DNA of 40,439 nucleotides from CAG-273 sp051891195 (GCA_051891195.1 JBJFEZ010000039.1:1-40439); one strand, 5' to 3'. Shown: positions 32,779 through 39,829, numbered from the stretch's first letter. Made by a program: numbers and translations. Notes: generated by a model from the sequence alone, not told the origin.

Positions 32779-33225
32779 TTACTCCAAATCTCTTATAAGA
32801 TCTGAGAGAATTTTTATTGTTCTTAACTCTTCATAAGAAGAAATGCAGGTTTTTACAGCTTCTTCTATTGCATCAGATACAGATTTACTACTTATTGCAT
32901 CAAGTAGAATCTCTTCTAATGTTTTTTCTTCTTCTTTCTCTATAAGAGCGATTACTGCTTTCGGAAATGCTACTGAGGCAAATTTGGACCTCAAAGCGAT
33001 TTCAAGTTTGCTGAAGAATTCTTCTTCTCCTTTCTCTCTATATTGAGATAATTCTCCTTCAGCTTTCAGGATATCTCTTTTTGCCTTTTTCCATTTTTTC
33101 TGAATTTCATCGCTTTGCCAAATTTCGTCAAACTTGGCTTTACGTTCTTTGTTTCCAAAGAAATAGCTTTGAACTTGTTCTGTGTCCAGTTCAAACCCAA
33201 CAGCTATCCGTGCGCGTTCTTTCAT
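32779..33225 (-). CDS. Hypothetical helical protein with atypical codon use
   Basis: 148 residues, family not recognised. Highly charged and helix-rich, with no membrane segment or signal peptide. Runs such as DEIWQSDEIQKKWKKAKRD and EKEEEKTLEEILLDAISS suggest helical bundles. A TAGGAGG site precedes the ATG. The gene is compositionally unusual for this window: CGC, CGG, CGT, CTG and ATC codons. It has a fully consensus promoter, a palindrome at the transcript start and a strong terminator, as does the orphan gene at 22352. No function proposed. Confidence 0.75.
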   Translation of the reverse strand: MKERARIAVGFELDTEQVQSYFFGNKERKAKFDEIWQSDEIQKKWKKAKRDILKAEGELSQYREKGEEEFFSKLEIALRSKFASVAFPKAVIALIEKEEEKTLEEILLDAISSKSVSDAIEEAVKTCISSYEELRTIKILSDLIRDLE

Positions 33226-33251
33226 TATAAGAACCTCCTAAAAATTTTTAT

Positions 33252-33266
33252 AGCCAAATTTTGGCT
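33252..33266. promoter_or_regulatory. Palindrome at the predicted transcript start of the orphan gene
   Basis: AGCCAAA-T-TTTGGCT, 7-bp arms around one base, immediately downstream of the -10 on the minus strand. Operator or 5' hairpin. Confidence 0.45.
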
Positions 33267-33274
33267 TATATAGT

Positions 33275-33303
33275 ATTATAACATTCATTTAATTTTATGT
33301 CAA
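33275..33303 (-). promoter_or_regulatory. Perfect consensus sigma-70 promoter
   Basis: Minus-strand TTGACA (33303-33298), 17 bases, TATAAT (33280-33275). Both hexamers and the spacing match consensus exactly. Confidence 0.85.
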
Positions 33304-33346
33304 CTTTACATATATTATATAAGTTGTTTGTTATTACTTACAACTC

Positions 33347-33487
33347 ACAGCCTACTAGTATATAAACCTATAAATATGTTAGTTTAGAGCATACAAGTGG
33401 TTTGAAGAATGACGAGTTAGAAAGAGTAGGAATGTTATGCGAATAAACTAACATATTTATAGGCTTTACTATATGTAAATAGGCTGT
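33347..33487. repeat. Large intergenic palindromic element, copy B
   Basis: Arms 33366-33385 and 33445-33464 are a perfect 20-bp inverted repeat enclosing 59 bases. Beyond them the flanks pair imperfectly, CAGCCTA on the left matching TAGGCTG on the right. The right half carries the 29-base sequence shared with copy A at 30154-30182 in inverse orientation. No coding frame or tRNA shape is visible in the 394-base gap that contains it. Confidence 0.8.
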
Positions 33488-33619
33488 AAATTTTAACAAC
33501 TAGTAACAGTTATTTTAAAAATTTTTTAAAATTTAATGCTATTTTACAAATTCTATGATATAATTAAAATAGATTTAATTTTAAAATTGTTATTTGAAAA
33601 TAAAAGGGGATTTTAATTA

Positions 33620-34180
33620 ATGTTATATAACTTTGCAAAAGATTTAATAGTAGAAAATACTTCTACCGAAGAATTTTTTTCTATTATAGGAGATTTATTA
33701 AAAAACGCTAAAGTACAAGAGATGAAAATTTATAATCAACACGCAAATACATCTTGTTATAAGCATTGTATGCAGGTTGCTTATTATACATATATTGTTT
33801 GTAAAAAACTAAATTTAGATTATATATCTGCCACTCGTGGTGCAATGCTTCACGATTTATTTTTATATGATTGGCATACGCATATTAGAGAATACAAATC
33901 TTGGAATGGTCAACACGCATTTATGCATCCAAAAATTGCATTAAAAAATGCATCTGAAATTTTTAATTTAAATAGTATTGAAAAAGACGTAATTGTTAAC
34001 CATATGTGGCCAGTTACTATAAAAATTCCACATTACAAAGAAACAGTAGTAGTTACATTTGCAGATAAATATAGTGCTTTTAGGGAAACTGCAATACATT
34101 TTAGAAAAATTTTACATTCAAAAAGCTTATATAAATATGCTTATGTATTTTTAAGCCTACTTGTTTTTAGAATAATATAG
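33620..34180 (+). CDS. HD-domain hydrolase, uncharacterised
   Basis: 186 residues. The HD phosphohydrolase pattern is present: H at about 50-53 (CYKHCMQVAYYTY), the HD pair in AMLHDLFLYDW near 76-86, a further H in NHMWP, and D in TFADKYSAFRE near 150. These are the expected metal ligands of cyclic-nucleotide or nucleotide phosphohydrolases. The C-terminus (YAYVFLSLLVF) is hydrophobic. AAAGGGGA precedes the ATG. Monocistronic with its own terminator. Substrate unknown. Confidence 0.8.
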   Translation: MLYNFAKDLIVENTSTEEFFSIIGDLLKNAKVQEMKIYNQHANTSCYKHCMQVAYYTYIVCKKLNLDYISATRGAMLHDLFLYDWHTHIREYKSWNGQHAFMHPKIALKNASEIFNLNSIEKDVIVNHMWPVTIKIPHYKETVVVTFADKYSAFRETAIHFRKILHSKSLYKYAYVFLSLLVFRII

Positions 34181-34186
34181 CTTTTT

Positions 34187-34215
34187 AAAGATAGAGCTTA
34201 CACTCTATCTTTTTT
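34187..34215 (+). terminator. Terminator of the HD-domain gene
   Basis: A 10-bp stem (AAAGATAGAG / CTCTATCTTT) with loop CTTACA, followed by TTT. Four bases before the stop of the converging DUF4363 gene; may be bidirectional. Confidence 0.85.
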
Positions 34216-34218
34216 GTT

Positions 34219-34608
34219 TTAAAATATATTTACAATCTTTAATGCAGTTTTATCCATTATGTGTTCTATTACAAATATACAGTTGTCTAAATTTTCTACA
34301 GCAAATGAATAGTTTTCTACTTCAATATCTGCTTTTAATTTTGTAATTTCTGTTTCTACTTTTTCTAGTTCATTATGTTCTATATAATATGCCATTTTTT
34401 CAGATTCTTCCTCCCATAATTCTTCAATTTTTTCTATATGCTTTACAACTTCTTCTTTATTAACATTTTCTTTTATAATATTTTGTCTAAGATTATTTAA
34501 TTCATTATTAATAATTTGAGATGCCTTATTAGTGTTATTCTGTGTTATTATATTTCCTGTTATAATTAAGATAATAATAACCACTGTAATTATTGTTTCT
34601 TTATACAT
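34219..34608 (-). CDS. DUF4363 protein
   Basis: 129 residues. An N-terminal membrane anchor (about 4-22, ETIITVVIIILIITGNII) is followed by a charged helical domain with heptad-like spacing (NKASQIINNELNNLRQNII ... LEKVETEITKLKADIEVEN). Length and shape fit DUF4363, whose genes usually sit beside DUF421 genes in Clostridia, as here (15-base gap). GGAGG lies ahead of the ATG. Likely a periplasm-facing or surface-facing accessory of the DUF421 protein; function unknown. Confidence 0.75.
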   Translation of the reverse strand: MYKETIITVVIIILIITGNIITQNNTNKASQIINNELNNLRQNIIKENVNKEEVVKHIEKIEELWEEESEKMAYYIEHNELEKVETEITKLKADIEVENYSFAVENLDNCIFVIEHIMDKTALKIVNIF

Positions 34609-34623
34609 AGATCCTCCATTCTA

Positions 34624-35295
34624 CTATTTTTCTTTTTTTTGGCAAAAAATTTGCCCTTTTCCATCAAATGTAACTATTAATGCTTCATATGGCTTTATAT
34701 TAAATTTTCCAACTTCATTTTTTAACCAAGTTTCATTTTTCCCTATTTTTCGTAAGTTTTCATACATAATTTTTCCATCTATTACCAAGTCATATGGAAG
34801 TCCTTCATATTCTGGTTCAATATTAAAGTCTTCGGGAGTAGTTGTACGCTTGTTAGGTTTTTGAATAACAGTTATTTGACCACTTGTTTCTAATATTGCA
34901 TACTCTACATCTCCAAGGTTTACAATATTATTTCCTCTTAATCTTTCTTCTAATTCATTTATTGTAAATCGCTCTTTTTTTAGTGCTTTCTCATCAATTT
35001 TTCCTCTATAAATTAATATTGTTGGTCTTCCACATAAAACCTCTCTACATTTTATACTTTTCATATTTACAATAGAAATTATTAAATGCATTACTAATAA
35101 TCCTAAAATTGGAATAATGCCATTTGTAATAGGAATTCCCACATCAGTCATTGGAATAGATGCTAAATCTGCAATCATAATTGAAATTGCAAGTTCAAAT
35201 GGTTGAAGTTGCCCTATTTCTCTTTTTCCCATTAATCTCATAACTACTAAAACTAGTATGTATAAAAAAATTGTTCTTATAAATGTAATTAACAT
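34624..35295 (-). CDS. DUF421/YetF-family membrane protein
   Basis: 223 residues. Three N-terminal membrane segments (about 2-20, 32-50, 60-78) include RLMGKREIGQLQPFELAISIMIADLASIP, the strongest family signature. A soluble YetF domain with RPTILIYRGKIDEKALKKERFTINEL and DVEYAILETSGQITVI follows. The family is common in spore-formers and other Firmicutes and its biochemical role is unclear. AAGGAAAGG precedes the start. Operon with DUF4363. Confidence 0.9.
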   Translation of the reverse strand: MLITFIRTIFLYILVLVVMRLMGKREIGQLQPFELAISIMIADLASIPMTDVGIPITNGIIPILGLLVMHLIISIVNMKSIKCREVLCGRPTILIYRGKIDEKALKKERFTINELEERLRGNNIVNLGDVEYAILETSGQITVIQKPNKRTTTPEDFNIEPEYEGLPYDLVIDGKIMYENLRKIGKNETWLKNEVGKFNIKPYEALIVTFDGKGQIFCQKKEK

Positions 35296-35377
35296 TTTTT
35301 TCCTTTCCTTTAGATTTGCTATAAATAATAAATTTTATAATATAATTTTGAGCTAAAAAAATAAATCTATTCATTAT

Positions 35378-35407
35378 TTGAATAAATTTTTATTTTCAGT
35401 TTATAAT
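35378..35407 (+). promoter_or_regulatory. Candidate promoter of the holin-like gene
   Basis: TTGAAT (35378-35383), 18 bases, TATAAT (35402-35407), about 55 bases upstream of the start. Confidence 0.45.
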
Positions 35408-35463
35408 AAATTATGAAAACCATGTTGCATTTGCAAAACTTTTAAAATAAGGAGGTTTTAGAC

Positions 35464-35841
35464 ATGTCAAATAACCAAACAAATACCCAAACAAGATCTA
35501 ATACTACAAATATGGTTTGGCAAATTGTAGGAAGATTAATAACAGCAGCAATAGTATTAGCCATAACTGCATTCTTTACACCTGGATTTAGAATTAATAG
35601 TTTTTGGGCTTTAGCAGCTGCAGCAATTGTTCTTACAGTTATAGACTATTTAATTACTAAATTTACTGGATTACACGCTAGTTCTTTTGGTAAAGGATTT
35701 GTAGGATTTGTTCTTTCAGCAATAGTATTATATGTAACTCAGTACTTTGTAGCAGGTTATACTGTATCTTGGATGGCTGCTATAATAGGTGCTATTGTAT
35801 ATGGTGTTGTAGATTATTTTATACCTGGCGAACAACAATAG
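35464..35841 (+). CDS. Small four-helix membrane protein (phage-holin-IV-like family)
   Basis: 125 residues. A polar N-terminus (1-16) is followed by about four membrane segments with small-residue-rich helices. The motifs AITAFFTPGFRINSFWAL, FGKGFVGFVLSAIVLYV and FVAGYTVSWMAAIIGAIVYGVVDYFIPG resemble chromosomal proteins annotated as phage holin family. No lysis genes are nearby, so a phage role is unlikely. AAGGAGG precedes the ATG. Monocistronic. Confidence 0.65.
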   Translation: MSNNQTNTQTRSNTTNMVWQIVGRLITAAIVLAITAFFTPGFRINSFWALAAAAIVLTVIDYLITKFTGLHASSFGKGFVGFVLSAIVLYVTQYFVAGYTVSWMAAIIGAIVYGVVDYFIPGEQQ

Positions 35842-35845
35842 AAAC

Positions 35846-35885
35846 AAATAAAAGACGAAAAATCAAAATTTTTCGTCTTTTATTT
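35846..35885. terminator. Bidirectional terminator, 18-bp perfect stem
   Basis: AAATAAAAGACGAAAAAT (35846-35863) and its perfect complement (35868-35885) enclose loop CAAA, with T-rich ends on both strands. It covers the glmU stop codon. Confidence 0.88.
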
Positions 35886-37136
35886 TCCTTTATTCCATTC
35901 TTCTTTATTAATTTGTCTTTGCCTTGCTATACCTAATGCTTCTGAAGGTACGTCTTGTGTTATAGTAGACCCTGCTGCTATTAATGTATGATCTCCTAAA
36001 GTAACTGGTGCAACCAAATTAACATTTGATCCAATAAAACAGTTGTCTCCAATTTTTGTTTTGTGTTTATTTTTTCCATCATAATTACACGTAATAGTCC
36101 CACATCCTATATTACATTTTTTGCCAATTTCGCAATCTCCCATATATGACAAATGTGGCACTTTTGAACCTTCCCCAATTATAGTTTTTTTAATTTCTAC
36201 AAAACTTCCCACTTTTACCTTGTTAGCTAGTTTGCAACCTTCTCTAATATATGCATTTGGTCCAATATTACACTCTTCTCCTATTATTACTCCTGATTTT
36301 ATAGTAGTATTTGGATGAATTACTGTATCTATTCCTATTTCTACATCCTCATATATATATGTGGTATTCATATCTTCAATAGTTACTCCGTTGTTCATAT
36401 GCATAGTATTTATACGTATTCTTAAAATTTTGCTAAGCATCTCTAGTTGTGGTTTAGTATTAAGGCTTAAAATTTCGGTGTTATCTTCTAATAATAAACC
36501 TCCTACTTTTTTGCCTACTGCATTAAACATTTTTATAACATCTGTTAAATAATATAATCCCATACTATTTTGCTTTAATGTTCCTATAGTTTTAGTTATA
36601 GCTTCAATATCAAAGCAATATAGTCCAGCATTAACTTCTAATACTCTTTTTTGTGCTTCTGTTGCATCCTTTTCTTCTACAATTTCTGAAATTTTATTGT
36701 CTAGTCTAATTACTCTTCCATATCCAGTTGGCTCAGTTAAAATTCCTGTAACTATTGTTGCTGTTTCTTCTTCTTTTTCAGATTTTTCCACTAATCTCTT
36801 TATAGTTTCTGGTGTTATTAACGGAATATTTCCATTTGCTATTACTACTTTACCTTTTTTACCTTCTAAATAGCTACTAGCTTGCATAATAGCGTGACCT
36901 GTTCCTAGGCATTTTTCTTGTTCTAGATATATAACTTCGTCTTTTAATATTCCTTCTATTTCCTCCCTGTTTTCTCCTACTATAACAGCAACTTCTTCTA
37001 TTCCTGCCTTTTTAATACTATCTACTACTCTTTTTATTACTGCTTTCCCATATAATTCTTGTGCCAATTTTGATTTTTTTGACTTCATTCTGTCATCAGT
37101 ACCTGCTGCCATTACTAAGCCAATTACATTTTTCAT
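35880..37136 (-). CDS. glmU: GlmU-like bifunctional protein with altered uridylyltransferase motifs
   Basis: 418 residues against about 456. GlmU acetylates GlcN-1-P (C-terminal beta helix), then uridylates it (N-terminal domain) to UDP-GlcNAc. The acetyltransferase half looks intact: SFVEIKKTII, H328 in KVPHLSYMGD, and NIGCGTITCNYDG at 342-354. In the N-terminal half the nucleotide loop GxGTRM reads GTDDRM (12-17). The metal Asp of GDxPL is Asn in GNIPL (102-106). LGTGHA, PTGYGR and VEEKDA remain. The beta helix seems about two coils short. The start at 37136 has AAGGAGG; a 37163 start would overlap the UAP gene. It follows that gene by 4 bases. Confidence 0.88.
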   Translation of the reverse strand: MKNVIGLVMAAGTDDRMKSKKSKLAQELYGKAVIKRVVDSIKKAGIEEVAVIVGENREEIEGILKDEVIYLEQEKCLGTGHAIMQASSYLEGKKGKVVIANGNIPLITPETIKRLVEKSEKEEETATIVTGILTEPTGYGRVIRLDNKISEIVEEKDATEAQKRVLEVNAGLYCFDIEAITKTIGTLKQNSMGLYYLTDVIKMFNAVGKKVGGLLLEDNTEILSLNTKPQLEMLSKILRIRINTMHMNNGVTIEDMNTTYIYEDVEIGIDTVIHPNTTIKSGVIIGEECNIGPNAYIREGCKLANKVKVGSFVEIKKTIIGEGSKVPHLSYMGDCEIGKKCNIGCGTITCNYDGKNKHKTKIGDNCFIGSNVNLVAPVTLGDHTLIAAGSTITQDVPSEALGIARQRQINKEEWNKGK

Positions 37137-37140
37137 AATA

Positions 37141-38379
37141 TTAAACCTCCTTATAAAATTCATTATATAACTTTGTAGCTGTTTCTGGGCTATCTACACC
37201 TGTACGATTTTTTACCGGTGCAAATTCCTCTTCTCTTTTTACTCTTAATATAGTAATATTATCATATTTTACAAATGCATCAAATATAAATGCTTCAAAT
37301 TTGTATATATTAGGTTCTTCCGGTTCTACAACTTTTCCTGTAATATCTAAATACGATGATTTTTTGAAAGCTGCGTGATAAGGGAGTCTAAATTGTGCTA
37401 ATTCTTCAAATGCACTACGATTATACAAATAAGTAGAAATGTTTAATTCTCCGTATACAAGTTCACCATTTTTATCTCTTTGTTCTGCCATTTCAGAAGG
37501 TAAATCTATATATTCTATAACTTTAGCTTTGTTATTCATCTTGCAAAAAACTCCAGCTTTTTCATAAGGGTCATTTTTTGCAACAGATTTTGCAGCAATT
37601 TTATTATTTTCTTTTATAGTTAATCCCAACAATATTGGATCTACAAAATTAGATAAAATATTGTCTACATTGCTAATAAAAATCCACTCAACTCCATCTC
37701 TTTTCATTTTGTCTAATAGTCCAGAATTTTTAACAGCTGCATATATTCCACCATTTCCATTGGCTGCTTCTTTAATTTTTTTATTTTTATCTAAAATAAT
37801 TTTTCCTTTTGTATCAACTAAAGGTAACTCTCCTTGAATAAATAACGTTACTTTTGTTTTGTCATAACCAAAATAATTATATTCTTCTAAGAAATTAAGT
37901 GTTTCGTCATTATTCTCTTTACTAGTCATTATATACCAAGGAATAGTAACGCCATATTTTTCTTTAGCTCTTTTTAAAGTATCTATAATAATTTCAAATA
38001 AATACTTTGTTCCATTTTTGGTATTTACTGCATATGAACCTTTTGGACCTATATGACCAAGTCTTGTTCCTTGTCCTCCAGCCATTGTAAGTACAGCATA
38101 AGCTCCAGAAGCTATAATTTTCCCCCCTACTTTTTCTAATTCTTGCTTCGTATCATTTGAAAGTTTTTCCTTATCTATATATGGTATATGTTCTATTTTC
38201 TTTTCTTCTATTTGTGGTTGAATTCTTGTACTTTCATATAAGTCTTTTAATTGTTCAAAATCTATTTTTAAAATTTGTTTTTCTAGTTCATCTTTTTCTT
38301 CCTCTGTTAATAATTTTAAATACTCTAAAATATGTTGTTGATTATATTTTTCTAATAATCTCTTTGTTTCTTCTTTCAT
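37141..38379 (-). CDS. UAP1-type UDP-N-acetylhexosamine/UDP-sugar pyrophosphorylase
   Basis: 412 residues of the UDPGP type 1 family, common in eukaryotes (UAP1) and rarer in bacteria. It makes UDP-sugar and pyrophosphate from UTP and a sugar 1-phosphate. Motifs: MAGGQGTRLG at 99-108 and PKG (uridine and phosphate loop), NGNGGIYAA near 207-215 (sugar), FISNVDN near 234-240 with the metal Asp, KAGVFCK, and C-terminal FEAFIFDAF followed by REEEFAPVKNRTG. UAP-like rather than UDP-glucose type is suggested by the last motifs. TAAGGTGGG precedes the ATG. First gene of the pair with glmU. Confidence 0.9.
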   Translation of the reverse strand: MKEETKRLLEKYNQQHILEYLKLLTEEEKDELEKQILKIDFEQLKDLYESTRIQPQIEEKKIEHIPYIDKEKLSNDTKQELEKVGGKIIASGAYAVLTMAGGQGTRLGHIGPKGSYAVNTKNGTKYLFEIIIDTLKRAKEKYGVTIPWYIMTSKENNDETLNFLEEYNYFGYDKTKVTLFIQGELPLVDTKGKIILDKNKKIKEAANGNGGIYAAVKNSGLLDKMKRDGVEWIFISNVDNILSNFVDPILLGLTIKENNKIAAKSVAKNDPYEKAGVFCKMNNKAKVIEYIDLPSEMAEQRDKNGELVYGELNISTYLYNRSAFEELAQFRLPYHAAFKKSSYLDITGKVVEPEEPNIYKFEAFIFDAFVKYDNITILRVKREEEFAPVKNRTGVDSPETATKLYNEFYKEV

Positions 38380-38524
38380 AAAATCCCACCTTAGTATATT
38401 TTATACTATTTTTTGTTTAATAGTTACTGATATTTTTCTTCTCCACGTAGTTATATCATAAATTTATATAAATGACAAGATATTAAATTTTGAGAAATTT
38501 TTTTATTTTTTTGTATAAAACATA

Positions 38525-38553
38525 TTGCACTTTGGAATAATATATACTATAAT
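38525..38553 (+). promoter_or_regulatory. Promoter of the plus-strand tRNA-Asn
   Basis: TTGCAC (38525-38530), 17 bases, TATAAT (38548-38553), ending 19 bases before the tRNA 5' end. Confidence 0.75.
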
Positions 38554-38572
38554 AACTTTAGTTTTTAAATAT

Positions 38573-38648
38573 TCTCCGTTAGCTCAGTCGGTAGAGCGCT
38601 CGGCTGTTAACCGATAGGTCGTTGGTTCAAGTCCAACACGGAGAGCCA
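38573..38648 (+). tRNA. tRNA-Asn (GTT), copy 1
   Basis: 76-nt cloverleaf. Acceptor TCTCCGT / ACGGAGA, anticodon loop CTGTTAA with GTT, T arm TTGG-TTCAAGT-CCAA, discriminator G and encoded CCA. Own promoter upstream and terminator downstream. It is identical to the minus-strand copy at 40060-40135 and forms the outer left end of a large inverted repeat. Confidence 0.97.
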
Positions 38649-38649
38649 T

Positions 38650-38688
38650 AAAAATAGTAGATACAAATAAAATATCTACTATTTTTTT
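38650..38688 (+). terminator. Terminator of tRNA-Asn copy 1
   Basis: AAAAATAGTAGATA / TATCTACTATTTTT, 14-bp stem, 9-nt loop and a run of seven T. The same hairpin recurs at 38878, 39794 and 40023. Confidence 0.93.
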
Positions 38689-38689
38689 G

Positions 38690-38713
38690 CGACCTATCGG
38701 TGTTACAGCCGAG
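38690..38713 (-). other. Inverted degenerate copy of the tRNA-Asn anticodon arm
   Basis: The reverse complement reads CTCGGCTGTAACACCGATAG and on to GTCG. The tRNA has CTCGGCTGTTAACCGATAGG then TCG. Only the anticodon-loop bases differ (AACA for TAA). The same segment occurs in all four units (also 38918-38941 and twice in the right arm). Confidence 0.8.
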
Positions 38714-38784
38714 GTAGCGAGGCGTTAACTGATGAAGAAACGAGCGCTGCCTGTGGCAGATGCAGCGAGTTTCTGAATAAGCAT

Positions 38785-38835
38785 AAACTATTGTTTCAGT
38801 ACTTTGCGAGCAGCAAAGGATGAAACAATTAGTTT
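38785..38835 (+). other. Long hairpin inside the complete left unit
   Basis: AAACTATTGTTTCA...CTTTGC pairs with GCAAAG...TGAAACAATTAGTTT around the 5-nt loop GAGCA, with small bulges. It is found only in the complete units (mirror at 39872-39922), not in the inner truncated ones. No coding frame with a ribosome site. Confidence 0.7.
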
Positions 38836-38845
38836 GATGCACGAA

Positions 38846-38876
38846 GTCGTTGGTTCAAGTCCAACACGGAGAGCCA
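38846..38876 (+). pseudogene. tRNA-Asn 3' fragment (31 bases)
   Basis: Exact copy of the last 31 bases of tRNA-Asn, from GTCGTTGG to CCA, with no 5' half before it. It looks like a displaced attachment-site-like duplicate and is followed by a copy of the terminator at 38878-38916. Confidence 0.9.
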
Positions 38877-38877
38877 T

Positions 38878-38916
38878 AAAAATAGTAGATACAAATAAAA
38901 TATCTACTATTTTTTT
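38878..38916 (+). terminator. Second copy of the tRNA-Asn terminator
   Basis: Same hairpin and T-run as at 38650-38688, offset by exactly 228 bases. Confidence 0.85.
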
Positions 38917-39069
38917 GCGACCTATCGGTGTTACAGCCGAGGTAGCGAGGCGTTAACTGATGAAGAAACGAGCGCTGCCTGTGGCAGATGCAGCGAGTTT
39001 CTGAATAAGCATCTTGCTTTAATTGTAACTTTTTGAATGAAATATCATACTATATTTTAGGTGATTTAT

Positions 39070-39711
39070 ATGTTTAAGATTATAGAAAATGTATTTGAAA
39101 ATGAACTTTATTATAAAAATACTGTTGTGCTTAAATATGTTATTAAGTATCCTAAAATTTTAAATAATAATATTGGTGCAATTAGATTTAATAACTTCAA
39201 TTATGAAAAAGCTATTAATCTAAAATATTATGCTGAAACAGATCTGTTTAATGAAGCAAAAGAACTTTATGATTTTAATGTATCAAATGGTTATCCTATA
39301 ATGGTATATGAAATTGTATCAGATTATACTATTACATATAACAAAAATTCCATTGTTAGCTTATATTCAGATGAATATATTTATTCGGGAGGAGCGCACG
39401 GGATTACTACTCGTTCTTCACAAAATTGGAGCATTAATTTAGGCAGGCAATTTACATTAAATGCTTTATTTAATAATAATTGTGACTATGTATTATATAT
39501 TTTAAAGGAAATAAATTTTCAAATTGAAGAGCAAATATCAAATGAATCTAATCAATATTTTGATAATTATTGTAGTCTTGTGCTAAATACTATTAATTTA
39601 AATAACTTTTATATGAGTCCAGGTTATATAACTATATTCTTTCAGCAGTACGATATAGCTCCATATTCTAGTGGAATACCTACATTTAATATAAGACAAG
39701 GTAAGCTGTAA
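39070..39711 (+). CDS. DUF4163 + DUF3298 domain protein, C-terminus apparently cut
   Basis: 213 residues from the ATG at 39070; AGGTG lies six bases before it and contains the alternative GTG at 39061. The layout is that of RsiV/PdaC-type proteins: DUF4163 with YSGGAHGITTRSSQNW near 107-122, DUF3298 with FFQQYDIAPYSSGIPTFNI near 188-206. No signal peptide or membrane anchor is seen, so it is probably cytoplasmic. After TFNI only RQGKL remains, where relatives usually continue. The stop lies within GCTGTAACAC (39705-39714), a 10-mer of the flanking repeat. It lies alone between the inverted tRNA-Asn arms. Function unknown. Confidence 0.75.
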   Translation: MFKIIENVFENELYYKNTVVLKYVIKYPKILNNNIGAIRFNNFNYEKAINLKYYAETDLFNEAKELYDFNVSNGYPIMVYEIVSDYTITYNKNSIVSLYSDEYIYSGGAHGITTRSSQNWSINLGRQFTLNALFNNNCDYVLYILKEINFQIEEQISNESNQYFDNYCSLVLNTINLNNFYMSPGYITIFFQQYDIAPYSSGIPTFNIRQGKL

Positions 39712-39793
39712 CACTATTTCTGCACAGGCAGCGCTCGTTTCTTCATCGGTTAACGCCTCGCTACCTCGGCTGTAACACCGATAGGTCGCAAAA

Positions 39794-39829
39794 AAAAATA
39801 GTAGATATTTTATTGTATCTACTATTTTT
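39794..39829 (-). terminator. tRNA-Asn-type terminator after the right fragment
   Basis: Same 14-bp stem as at 38650, inverted, with an 8-nt loop, followed on the minus strand by a long T-run. Confidence 0.85.

Larger units (their letters stand above)
38573..39012 (+). repeat. Left arm of the large tRNA-Asn inverted repeat
   Basis: Reading inwards: intact tRNA-Asn, terminator, structured spacer, 31-base tRNA 3' end, terminator, structured spacer cut after GCAT at 39012. Two direct copies of 167 bases (38618-38784 and 38846-39012) have a 228-base period. The whole arm is matched in inverse order at 39720-40135, with small differences (terminator loop one base shorter, CATCGGTT versus CATCAGTT). 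Confidence 0.92.

Noticed and set aside
35464..35841. Prophage lysis module
   Set aside because: The protein resembles a holin family, but no endolysin or other phage genes are near; it is a lone chromosomal gene with its own terminator.
38627..38842. 71-residue open frame in the left arm, repeated as the start of a frame at 39865-40101
   Set aside because: It runs antisense through tRNA-Asn sequence and hairpins, has no ribosome site, and is identical in both arms only because the DNA is repeated.
38690..38876. Integron attC site or cassette array
   Set aside because: The hairpins are imperfect like attC, but the R' and R'' core boxes are not correctly placed, there is no integrase, and the boundaries are tRNA ends.
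38618..39012. CRISPR array
   Set aside because: Only two long direct copies (167 bases), with tRNA and terminator content; no short repeat/spacer pattern and no cas genes.
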